A stretch of 32,468 nt of DNA from Flavobacteriales bacterium (lineage in GTDB: Bacteria; Bacteroidota; Bacteroidia; Flavobacteriales_G; JALEGO01), in NCBI GenBank assembly GCA_020631045.1, contig JAHDHZ010000028.1, positions 1-32,468 of the forward strand. Direction: 5' to 3'. The notes under the pieces were generated by a model. That model made no database searches, was not told the origin of the DNA, and saw only the letters and a program-made list of their open reading frames with translations. Of the stretch, positions 1 through 6,445 are shown in pieces (positions within the stretch are counted from its first letter, which is position 1; every line of letters begins with the position of its first letter). A program made the position numbers and the translations under genes.

Positions 1-274
1 AATCATCAATGAATTTAATTTCTCTATTCAATAACGTACTGATGTGTTGAGCAATATGCTCGAGAGATAATTTTTGAGATTTTTTACCCTTAGGTCTACC
101 CAAGTGAGACATTAAAACAACTGAACCTTCGTTGTCAAGTACATAATTTATAGTAGGTAAAGCTGCCTTGATGCGTGTGTCATCTGTAATTTCAAATGCC
201 TGGTTGAGCGGAACATTAAAATCGACACGAATTAAAGCTGTTTTACGCTGAAAATTAATCTTTTTAAGAGACAT
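1..274 (-). CDS. pgk: Phosphoglycerate kinase, N-terminal part (cut by window edge)
   Basis: Glycolytic enzyme that transfers phosphate between 1,3-bisphosphoglycerate and ADP in the cytosol. About 91 N-terminal residues are visible, read by translating the reverse complement from the ATG at 274. The start MSLKKINF is followed by RVDFNVPL, by ITDDTRIKAALPTI and by SHLGRPKG, the hallmark N-domain segments that bind 3-phosphoglycerate. The rest lies outside the window. The GlsB-like gene upstream ends at 276, one base before this start codon, so the two are very probably co-transcribed from the promoter at 596-603. The identification is firm. Only the completeness of the gene cannot be judged. 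Confidence 0.95.
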   Translation of the reverse strand, partial: MSLKKINFQRKTALIRVDFNVPLNQAFEITDDTRIKAALPTINYVLDNEGSVVLMSHLGRPKGKKSQKLSLEHIAQHISTLLNREIKFIDD

Positions 275-275
275 C

Positions 276-590
276 TTATTTTTTCTTGCTGATGAGACTA
301 AAGACTTTTAGAACAACGACTGCTCCGATGGTGGCAGAGACAAGCATTCCGACCAAATTAAGCGGAAGGCTCACCTCAAAAGTTTTTTCAACCATTTTAA
401 CAATCCCTGCTCCTGGAGTAAGGTTTAAAAAGTCAAAAATATATCCACCCACAACAGCTCCAATGATGCCTAAAACAGAATTTGCAATGAATCCAAAATT
501 GTTTCCTTTTACAATGCGAGCAGCCAAGGTGCCAGAAACTGCTCCTACCAAAACCATAGAAATGATTTTAATTAAATTACCGTCAATCAT
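276..590 (-). CDS. GlsB/YeaQ/YmgE-family small membrane protein
   Basis: 104-residue hydrophobic protein of the transglycosylase-associated / GlsB-YeaQ-YmgE family, found in stress responses but of unknown biochemical role. Three membrane segments are apparent: around residues 5-22, 36-55 and 78-97. The second has the Gly-rich pattern GIIGAVVGGYIFDF typical of the family. The middle loop is longer than in the shortest (about 80 aa) members. An upstream TTG at 608 could add six residues. I prefer the ATG at 590 because a perfect TAnnTTTG box lies 5 nt upstream of it and would overlap the longer coding region. The stop is 1 bp from the pgk start, so this is probably a two-gene operon. Confidence 0.85.
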   Translation of the reverse strand: MIDGNLIKIISMVLVGAVSGTLAARIVKGNNFGFIANSVLGIIGAVVGGYIFDFLNLTPGAGIVKMVEKTFEVSLPLNLVGMLVSATIGAVVVLKVFSLISKKK

Positions 591-595
591 AAGCT

Positions 596-603
596 CAAAG
601 TTA
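596..603 (-). promoter_or_regulatory. -7 promoter box TAACTTTG for the glsB-like/pgk operon
   Basis: On the minus strand TAACTTTG matches the bacteroidete -7 consensus TAnnTTTG exactly. It ends 5 nt before the ATG at 590, so the transcript would be leaderless or nearly so. No clear TTG -33 element is visible at the usual distance. It faces away from the era box at 630-637. Confidence 0.6.
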
Positions 604-629
604 GGCAATTTAAATCGCTAATTAAGTGC

Positions 630-637
630 TAACTTTG
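630..637 (+). promoter_or_regulatory. -7 promoter box TAACTTTG for era
   Basis: Exact TAnnTTTG match ending 6 nt before the era ATG at 644. It sits inside the 53-bp gap between the divergent glsB-like and era start codons. The same octamer TAACTTTG serves the opposite direction at 596-603. Confidence 0.6.
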
Positions 638-643
638 TCTGAT

Positions 644-1534
644 ATGTCAAGTAAAACGCACAAAGCAGGATTTGTTTCAATTATCGGAAGCCCCAATGTC
701 GGAAAATCTACCCTAGTGAATGCCTTGATGGGTGAAAAATTAGCCATTGCAACCTCAAAAGCCCAAACAACCAGACACCGTATCATGGGCATGCTTAACG
801 GAACAGACTTTCAAATTGTTTTTTCTGATACGCCTGGAATTTTAAAACCTCACTATGGCCTGCATGAAAATATGATGAAGTTTGTTGAAGGCTCGTTCAT
901 TGATGCTGACATTATTTTATACGTTGTTGAGGGCAAAGAAAAAGAGATTAAGTTGCCTCAGATTGAAGAAAAACTAAAACAAACTCAATCAAAAGTACTT
1001 TTAGTAATTAACAAAGCAGACTTATTAAAAGAAGAAGAGATCGAGCCAATTCGTGATTATTGGCAAGAAAAATTACCCAATGCTGAGGTGCGTTTTATTT
1101 CGGCTCTGCATCATGTGCATACCTTAAAGTTGCTTGATCGAATCAAAGAATTGCTGCCTGAATCTCCGCCTTTTTTTGATAAAGAAAATTTTACAGATAA
1201 ATCATCTCGATTTTTTGCCTCAGAAATGATTCGAAAACAATTATTTTTACAGTTAAAGCAAGAGATTCCGTATGCTTGTGAAGTGGTGGTAACTTCATTT
1301 AAAGACACTGAGAAAATCATCAAGGTCGCAGCTACAATTTTCACTGAAAAAGAATCTCAAAAAGCCATTATTATTGGCAATAAAGGCAGTCAAATTAAAG
1401 CAATTGGCACCGATGCACGCAAAGAGATGGAATCTTTTTTTGAGCATAAAATCTTTTTAGACCTTTCTGTTAAAGTACTTAAAAACTGGCGCAACAATGA
1501 GGGCTTGCTAAAGAAGTTTGGCTACGATTCTTAA
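644..1534 (+). CDS. era: GTPase Era
   Basis: Essential GTPase that binds the 3' end of 16S rRNA and assists small-subunit maturation. The 296-residue protein has the G1 loop GSPNVGKS near residues 16-23, QTTRHR in switch I, DTPG (G3), NKAD (G4), and a C-terminal KH RNA-binding domain with the IIGNKGSQIKAIG loop around residues 240-255. Length is normal for Era. A GTG at 626 would add six residues, but it lies in front of a perfect promoter -7 box, so ATG 644 is chosen. der follows after 20 bp with its own promoter box inside the era tail, so the two genes can be expressed separately although adjacent. Confidence 0.96.
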   Translation: MSSKTHKAGFVSIIGSPNVGKSTLVNALMGEKLAIATSKAQTTRHRIMGMLNGTDFQIVFSDTPGILKPHYGLHENMMKFVEGSFIDADIILYVVEGKEKEIKLPQIEEKLKQTQSKVLLVINKADLLKEEEIEPIRDYWQEKLPNAEVRFISALHHVHTLKLLDRIKELLPESPPFFDKENFTDKSSRFFASEMIRKQLFLQLKQEIPYACEVVVTSFKDTEKIIKVAATIFTEKESQKAIIIGNKGSQIKAIGTDARKEMESFFEHKIFLDLSVKVLKNWRNNEGLLKKFGYDS

Positions 1535-1547
1535 AACACTACCTTTG
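1518..1547 (+). promoter_or_regulatory. Promoter of der: TTG-N19-TACCTTTG
   Basis: TTG at 1518-1520, a 19-nt spacer and TACCTTTG at 1540-1547 reproduce the complete flavobacterial promoter (TTG at -33, TAnnTTTG at -7). The -33 part lies within the last codons of era. Only 7 nt separate the box from the der ATG, predicting a leaderless transcript. Confidence 0.7.
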
Positions 1548-1554
1548 TTTTCTC

Positions 1555-2871
1555 ATGTCAAATGTAGTAGCCATAGTCGGACGCCCCAATGTAGGCAAGT
1601 CAACCCTTTTTAACAGACTTACCCAGTCGCGTAGTGCGATTGTTGATGAGATTAGTGGAGTGACTAGAGACCGTCATTATGGCGATGTGTTCTGGGGTGA
1701 TAAGAGCTTTACCTTAATTGATACGGGTGGATTTACCTCTGGCTCTGACGATGTATTTGAAAAAGATATTGTTACTCAAATTGATTTGGCTATTGATGAG
1801 GCTGATGTTTTGTTGTTTTTGGTGGATGTTTCAGCCGGAATAACCGATTTAGATGCTAGTATTGCAAAGCGCCTAAGAAAAATAGGAAAACCTTTGTTGT
1901 TGGTGGTCAATAAAGTAGATAACGCTTCAAGAACCTTAGATGCTGCAGAATTCTATAACTTAGGATTGGGTGAGATTTTTCAGATCTCATCAACCAACGG
2001 ATCAGGCACGGGAGATTTATTAGACGCTGTTTTTGAAAATCTACCTAAACCTAAACAAGACGATTTTGATAACCAAGAAGAGCGTTTACCACGTTTTACC
2101 ATTGTGGGCAGGCCCAATGTTGGTAAATCATCTTTGACCAATACGCTATTAGGAGAAGATCGGGCGATTGTAAACCCTATGGCGGGCACTACCAGAGATT
2201 CTGTTGATCGTCATTACAAAGCCTATGGATTTGATTTTGTATTGGTGGATACCGCAGGCATGCGCAAGAAAACCAAAGTACATGAAGACTTAGAGTTTTA
2301 TTCGGTCATGCGTTCAATCAAAGCCATTGAAAATGCTGATGTGTGTTTGTTAATGATTGATGCAAAGCAAGGCATGCATGCCCAAGACATTAATATTTTA
2401 GGTCTAATTCACAAAAACAACAAAGGAGTTGTAGTGATTGTCAATAAGTGGGACTTAATTGAAAAAGACCATACCACTACTGATGCTTTTGAAAAAGTGA
2501 TTCGAAAAAAAGCAGAGCCTTTTACTGATTTTCCGATTATATTCACCTCAGTAATCACTAAGCAGCGTATTCACAGAGTCTTAGAAGAAGCTGTTGAGGT
2601 GTATCAACGACGTAAAGCTAAGATCAAGACTTCTGTTTTAAATGATGAATTGTTAGACTTGTTTAAGGCCACTCCTCCACCCATTTATAAAGGCAAGATG
2701 GTGCGCATAAAATACATTACCCAACTCTCTACTGTTTTTCCGTCTTTTGCTATTTTTTGCAACCTGCCTCAATATGTCAAAGATCCTTATAAGCGTTTTG
2801 TTGAGAATCGCCTAAGAGCAAAATTTGACTTTAGTGGAGTGCCGGTGAATATCTTTTTTAGAAAGAGTTAG
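1555..2871 (+). CDS. der: GTPase Der (EngA), two tandem G domains
   Basis: Essential ribosome-assembly GTPase acting on the 50S subunit. The 438 residues contain two G domains. The first has GRPNVGKS near residue 9, DTGG and NKVD. The second has GRPNVGKS near residue 185, DTAGMRKK and NKWD. A C-terminal KH-like domain follows (about 350-438, including the PPPIYKGKMVRIKY segment). Length and order are typical. The start ATG 1555 sits 7 nt after a full TTG-N19-TAnnTTTG promoter. The gene ends 7 bp from the convergent end of the carboxylase gene, leaving essentially no intergenic DNA for a separate terminator. Confidence 0.97.
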   Translation: MSNVVAIVGRPNVGKSTLFNRLTQSRSAIVDEISGVTRDRHYGDVFWGDKSFTLIDTGGFTSGSDDVFEKDIVTQIDLAIDEADVLLFLVDVSAGITDLDASIAKRLRKIGKPLLLVVNKVDNASRTLDAAEFYNLGLGEIFQISSTNGSGTGDLLDAVFENLPKPKQDDFDNQEERLPRFTIVGRPNVGKSSLTNTLLGEDRAIVNPMAGTTRDSVDRHYKAYGFDFVLVDTAGMRKKTKVHEDLEFYSVMRSIKAIENADVCLLMIDAKQGMHAQDINILGLIHKNNKGVVVIVNKWDLIEKDHTTTDAFEKVIRKKAEPFTDFPIIFTSVITKQRIHRVLEEAVEVYQRRKAKIKTSVLNDELLDLFKATPPPIYKGKMVRIKYITQLSTVFPSFAIFCNLPQYVKDPYKRFVENRLRAKFDFSGVPVNIFFRKS

Positions 2872-2878
2872 AAAGCCT

Positions 2879-4420
2879 TTACAAAGGAATATTACCGTGT
2901 TTTTTCTTAGGAGTATTCAACACCTTATTTTCAAGCATTTCAAATCCGTCAATGAGTCTTTTTCGGGTGTCAGAAGGAATAATCACCTCGTCAATATATC
3001 CACGAGAAGCAGCTCTATAGGGGTTTGCAAACAATCTAGCGTATTCATTTTCCATCTCTTTGTGTTTGGCATTAGGATCTTTGGCCTCTTTAATATCTTT
3101 TTTAAAGATGATCTCGGCGGCTCCTTTTGCACCCATCACTGCAATTTCGGCAGATGGCCATGAGAAATTCAAGTCAGCTCCGATGTGTTTTGAGTTCATT
3201 ACATCATAGGCTCCACCATATGCTTTGCGAGTAATTACTGTAATGCTTGGTACTGTGGCCTCACTAAAGGCATATAATAGTTTTGCGCCATTGGTAATGA
3301 TGGCATTCCACTCTTGATCAGTGCCAGGTAAAAAGCCAGGCACATCGACCAATACCAAAAGAGGGATGTTAAAAGCATCGCAAAAGCGCACAAATCGAGC
3401 AGCTTTTTTAGAGGCATTGATGTCTAATACGCCTGCCAATACAGCGGGTTGATTGGCTACGATGCCAACTGATCGACCTGCAATTCTTGAAAACCCTACT
3501 ACAATGTTTTCAGCATAGTCTTTGTGCACTTCTAGAAATGAATCTATATCAACAATACCTTCAATAATGCTACGCATATCATATGGTTGGTTGGGATTTG
3601 TAGGTATGATTTGATTGAGCTGGGTACGCTTTTCGTCACTGAGTTTGTATTCAAGTTTTGGGGCTTCATCTTCACAATTTTGTGGAACATAACTCAGCAA
3701 TTTTTTAATATGTTCAATGGCTTCAATTTCATTGCTCAAAGCAAAATGGGTAACCCCAGATTTCGAAGCATGAGTATCTGCTCCACCTAATTCTTCTGCT
3801 GAAACTTCTTCATGTGTAACAGTTTTTACCACATTAGGGCCTGTTACGAACATATAAGAAGTATTTTGTACCATTAAAGTGAAATCTGTAAGAGCGGGAG
3901 AGTAGACAGCTCCACCCGCACAAGGGCCCATGATGACTGAGATTTGAGGAATCACTCCGCTGGCTAAAGTGTTGCGATAAAAAATATCGGCATAGGCAGC
4001 CAATGACACTACGCCCTCTTGAATGCGCGCTCCGCCCGAATCATTCAAACCAATTACTGGAGCTCCGTTTTGAATAGCATGATCCATAATTCGGCAAATT
4101 TTTTCTGAATGTGCTTCGGCCAAAGATCCACCCAAAACAGTAAAATCTTGAGAGAACACATAGACAAGTCTTCCGTCAATTTTTCCGTACCCTGTCACAA
4201 CTCCGTCACCATAGAATTTTTGCTTATCTAATCCAAAATTTTTAGATCTGTGGGTCATCAATTCGCCGATTTCTTGAAAAGTACCTTTGTCAAGTAAAAT
4301 ATCGATGCGCTCACGGGCTGTAAGCTTGCCCTTTTTGTGTTGAGATTCGATGCGTTTTTCGCCTCCACCCAGACGGGCCTGGAGCTTTTTTTGTGCTAAC
4401 AGTTCTTCAGAATTTTTCAT
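2879..4420 (-). CDS. Acyl-CoA carboxylase beta subunit (propionyl-CoA / methylmalonyl-CoA carboxyltransferase type)
   Basis: Carboxyltransferase subunit of a biotin-dependent acyl-CoA carboxylase, moving CO2 from carboxybiotin to an acyl-CoA, most likely propionyl-CoA. The 513-residue length and both crotonase-like halves are intact. N-terminal features are [25 protein letters not shown] and [17 protein letters not shown], then [12 protein letters not shown]. The C-terminal half has [24 protein letters not shown] and [14 protein letters not shown]. PccB and the 12S transcarboxylase/MmdA subunit cannot be told apart by sequence alone, so no symbol is given. No biotin carboxylase or biotin carrier gene is next to it here. 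Upstream sequence has only a weak -7-like TATATCTA. Confidence 0.92.
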   Translation of the reverse strand: MKNSEELLAQKKLQARLGGGEKRIESQHKKGKLTARERIDILLDKGTFQEIGELMTHRSKNFGLDKQKFYGDGVVTGYGKIDGRLVYVFSQDFTVLGGSLAEAHSEKICRIMDHAIQNGAPVIGLNDSGGARIQEGVVSLAAYADIFYRNTLASGVIPQISVIMGPCAGGAVYSPALTDFTLMVQNTSYMFVTGPNVVKTVTHEEVSAEELGGADTHASKSGVTHFALSNEIEAIEHIKKLLSYVPQNCEDEAPKLEYKLSDEKRTQLNQIIPTNPNQPYDMRSIIEGIVDIDSFLEVHKDYAENIVVGFSRIAGRSVGIVANQPAVLAGVLDINASKKAARFVRFCDAFNIPLLVLVDVPGFLPGTDQEWNAIITNGAKLLYAFSEATVPSITVITRKAYGGAYDVMNSKHIGADLNFSWPSAEIAVMGAKGAAEIIFKKDIKEAKDPNAKHKEMENEYARLFANPYRAASRGYIDEVIIPSDTRKRLIDGFEMLENKVLNTPKKKHGNIPL

Positions 4421-4454
4421 GGCTTAGATATAGGATACTAAAATACAAAAAGAT

Positions 4455-4485
4455 TTGACTTTAGTTATTGGGCTTTATATCTTCA
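4455..4485 (+). promoter_or_regulatory. Possible promoter, TTG-N20-TATCTTCA
   Basis: TTG at 4455-4457 and TATCTTCA at 4478-4485 resemble the bacteroidete -33/-7 pair, with a 20-nt spacer but two mismatches in the -7 box. The box ends 14 nt before ATG 4500. This is a weak call. Confidence 0.3.
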
Positions 4486-4499
4486 GATGGCAGTCGATC

Positions 4500-5219
4500 A
4501 TGAAACAGTTAGTTCACATATTAATTTGCATATTTTTATTGTGTGCGTCAAGCACATGCAATCAACCAAAGACATTATTCACTCAAGGAGAAAAAGCTGA
4601 GATTATAGCTTATTTTAAAGAAATAGCTTTGGGGTTTGAATACAGTTCTAATACTGATAAATTAGTTAGTAAATGGCAAGAGCCAATGTACTTGTATGTT
4701 GATGGAAACCACAATCAAAATCAGTTTATTGATCAGTTAATCAGTCAGTTGAATTCGTATTTTTCAGATGCATTTTATATTCAACGTGTTTATGATAAAA
4801 CCCAGGCAAACAGTATGATGTATCTAGGCGATAAGCAGGATTTTTACAGTAAATATCAAAAATCAACACATCAAAATATTTCAGCTCAATTTTGGGTAAA
4901 GCACAGGACAAATAGTATTTTCGAGTCTTTGATTTTTGTTTCTACTACACAGTATTCTCAAGATGCCATTCACAGTATGATCTTAGAAGAGTTGGTACAG
5001 TCTTTAGGTTTGGGTAATGATTCTAAGAGATATCAAAACAGTATTTTTTATGAAGATTTATCAATCGAGTATGGGGGTGGATTTGCTTCCCAATTATCGG
5101 CTTATGATAAAAAGTTGATTGAAATTCTTTATCATCCAGATATGTTGCCAGGTATGATGAGCTTTGAACTTGATGCTTTGATTGCTAAGATTTTACTTGA
5201 GCAAGATTTGTATTTGTGA
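4500..5219 (+). CDS. DUF2927-type secreted protein
   Basis: Exported protein of 239 residues, probably periplasmic or lipid-anchored; function unknown. It has a hydrophobic signal sequence (MKQLVHILICIFLLCASSTC). The cysteine at residue 20 could be lipidated, but SSTC is not a good lipobox. The body resembles DUF2927 proteins: an early AYFKEIALGFEY segment, a central strand-rich region, and ILEELVQSLGLGND around residue 160-175. The last matches the EExxQ-LGLxND block of that family, which recalls a protease-like helix but lacks a HExxH pair. Translation from the earlier TTG (4455) would bury the signal peptide behind 15 residues, so ATG 4500 is used. Single gene, flanked by a palindrome downstream. 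Confidence 0.7.
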   Translation: MKQLVHILICIFLLCASSTCNQPKTLFTQGEKAEIIAYFKEIALGFEYSSNTDKLVSKWQEPMYLYVDGNHNQNQFIDQLISQLNSYFSDAFYIQRVYDKTQANSMMYLGDKQDFYSKYQKSTHQNISAQFWVKHRTNSIFESLIFVSTTQYSQDAIHSMILEELVQSLGLGNDSKRYQNSIFYEDLSIEYGGGFASQLSAYDKKLIEILYHPDMLPGMMSFELDALIAKILLEQDLYL

Positions 5220-5257
5220 GGATTATTGCGTGATCCTTTGAGGGCGATATGATTAAA

Positions 5258-5369
5258 GCAAAAACTAAAAAATTCTTTTAGAAGTCATATTCTTAAATAT
5301 TTACAAGTGAACTTGACATATTTACCTCACATGCCTTCTAAAATTGCTGCCGCAATTTTTAGTTTTTGC
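5258..5369. repeat. 112-bp long imperfect palindrome next to tRNA-Arg
   Basis: The two halves are inverted copies. The outer arm GCAAAAACTAAAAA (from 5258) is mirrored by TTTTTAGTTTTTGC ending at 5369. The middle arm TTTTAGAAGTCAT (5276-5288) is mirrored by ATGCCTTCTAAAA (5331-5343). The inner TAAATAT is mirrored, and the centre is CAAGTGAACTTG (5304-5315). About 40 bases per strand can pair. The right arm carries roughly ten extra bases that form their own AAAATTGC-TGCC-GCAATTTT hairpin (5340-5359). It ends 6 bp from the tRNA 3' end. It could be a MITE-like fold-back element, a bidirectional terminator for the + gene and the - tRNA, or a structured RNA. No clear target-site duplication is visible. 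Confidence 0.75.
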
Positions 5370-5375
5370 TCTCAG

Positions 5376-5449
5376 CACGCCCGGAAGGATTCGAACCCTC
5401 AACCCCCAGAGCCGAAATCTGGTATTCTATCCAGTTGAACTACGGGCGC
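5376..5449 (-). tRNA. tRNA-Arg, anticodon UCG
   Basis: 74-nt cloverleaf on the minus strand. The acceptor stem GCGCCCG pairs with CGGGCGT (first pair G-U), discriminator G. The D stem is GTTC/GAAT. The anticodon stem CCAGA/TCTGG encloses the loop TTTCGGC, so the anticodon is TCG, reading CGA (Arg). The T arm is GAGGG-TTCGAAT-CCTTC. CCA is not encoded. A TAAATTTG box lies 13 nt upstream of the 5' end, and the long palindrome starts 6 nt after the 3' end. Confidence 0.95.
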
Positions 5450-5462
5450 GTATTTATGTTTT

Positions 5463-5470
5463 CAAATTTA
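5463..5470 (-). promoter_or_regulatory. -7 promoter box TAAATTTG for tRNA-Arg
   Basis: Exact TAnnTTTG on the minus strand, 13 nt upstream of the tRNA 5' end, implying a very short 5' leader. No obvious TTG -33 element. Confidence 0.55.
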
Positions 5471-5575
5471 GGTTAAAATCATTTGACTTTAAGTGTGCAA
5501 AAATGCTTAATTATTTCACCAATTAAATTGTAAAAACTAAGGCTATTTCAGATTTTTATTTTATTATTGAGCCTC

Positions 5576-6445
5576 GTGTATTGCAGAAGTGTAATATTGT
5601 TTTTCTTCTTGTTTCTCTCAACAAGAAGCTTTGCTCAGCAAAGACAATCATTTGAGATTTCTAAAACTTTTTTTGGGCAATCAAATACTGATTACACTCG
5701 TCCTAAAATCTCTCCTGACGGACAGTATTTTATAGTCACTAGAGAAGGTGGTTATGGTATTTATGTTTTTGATGTTCAAACAGGTAGTTTAATCACTACC
5801 CACAAAGCTGATTATAGAGTTGGATACAGTGCTTATTGGTCAGATGATTCTAAAGTAGTATTGTATAAACAGCGTGAAAATTTTCAATCTAAAGTGTTTG
5901 GTTTTGAACCATTTTCTGAACAAAAAACAGTAACTGAAATTCCAATTTATGCAGGTGCACTTCAAAGCTACGCTCAACAGTTTTCAAAGCAAGATAAAAA
6001 CCTGATTTATGTGAATACAAATACTTTGCAGCTAGAGAAAATGAACTTATTCACTGAGGCAAAAACTTCACTGACGAACGACGCTTTTCAATATTACAAT
6101 CCAATTTTAAGTAGTGGTAATCACTTGGTAGCCAATAGAGCCTCTTCAATGATTTTATTAAATGTTGAAAACCAAAGTAGAGAAAACTTAGGCCAAGGTA
6201 TTCCAACAACATTCAATGCAAGTTCAAATAAACTTTATTATTTTTTAGATTTAAGTGAAGATGGCCATCACATTACAGCTTCTGATATTTACGTTTATGA
6301 TCTTTTATCTCAAACGCACACCAATTTAACTCAAACTAATGATCTAATAGAGTTATGGCCAAGCATTTCAGCAGACGAGTCTTTATTGATGTATGAAGAT
6401 CTTCAAAACCATCAAATACATCTGGTAGAACTAGATAATCAGTGA
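5576..6445 (+). CDS. TolB-like WD40/PD40 beta-propeller exported protein
   Basis: 289-residue protein with a signal peptide (hydrophobic VILFFFLFL, then STRSFAQ cleavage region). PD40/TolB-type blades follow: ISPDGQYFIVTREGGYGIYVFDVQTG, YWSDDSKVVLYKQ, and near the C terminus SISADESLLMYEDLQNHQIHLVEL. This suggests a periplasmic or secreted propeller, with no enzymatic residues recognisable. The start is uncertain: GTG 5576 lies 6 nt behind a TATTATTG box (one mismatch to TAnnTTTG), while TTG 5567 would overlap that box. Its stop overlaps the amidase start by 4 nt (GTGA), so it heads a tight operon with the amidase, hemJ and a phosphoesterase. A role alongside the amidase is inferred only from position. 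Confidence 0.65.
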   Translation: MYCRSVILFFFLFLSTRSFAQQRQSFEISKTFFGQSNTDYTRPKISPDGQYFIVTREGGYGIYVFDVQTGSLITTHKADYRVGYSAYWSDDSKVVLYKQRENFQSKVFGFEPFSEQKTVTEIPIYAGALQSYAQQFSKQDKNLIYVNTNTLQLEKMNLFTEAKTSLTNDAFQYYNPILSSGNHLVANRASSMILLNVENQSRENLGQGIPTTFNASSNKLYYFLDLSEDGHHITASDIYVYDLLSQTHTNLTQTNDLIELWPSISADESLLMYEDLQNHQIHLVELDNQ

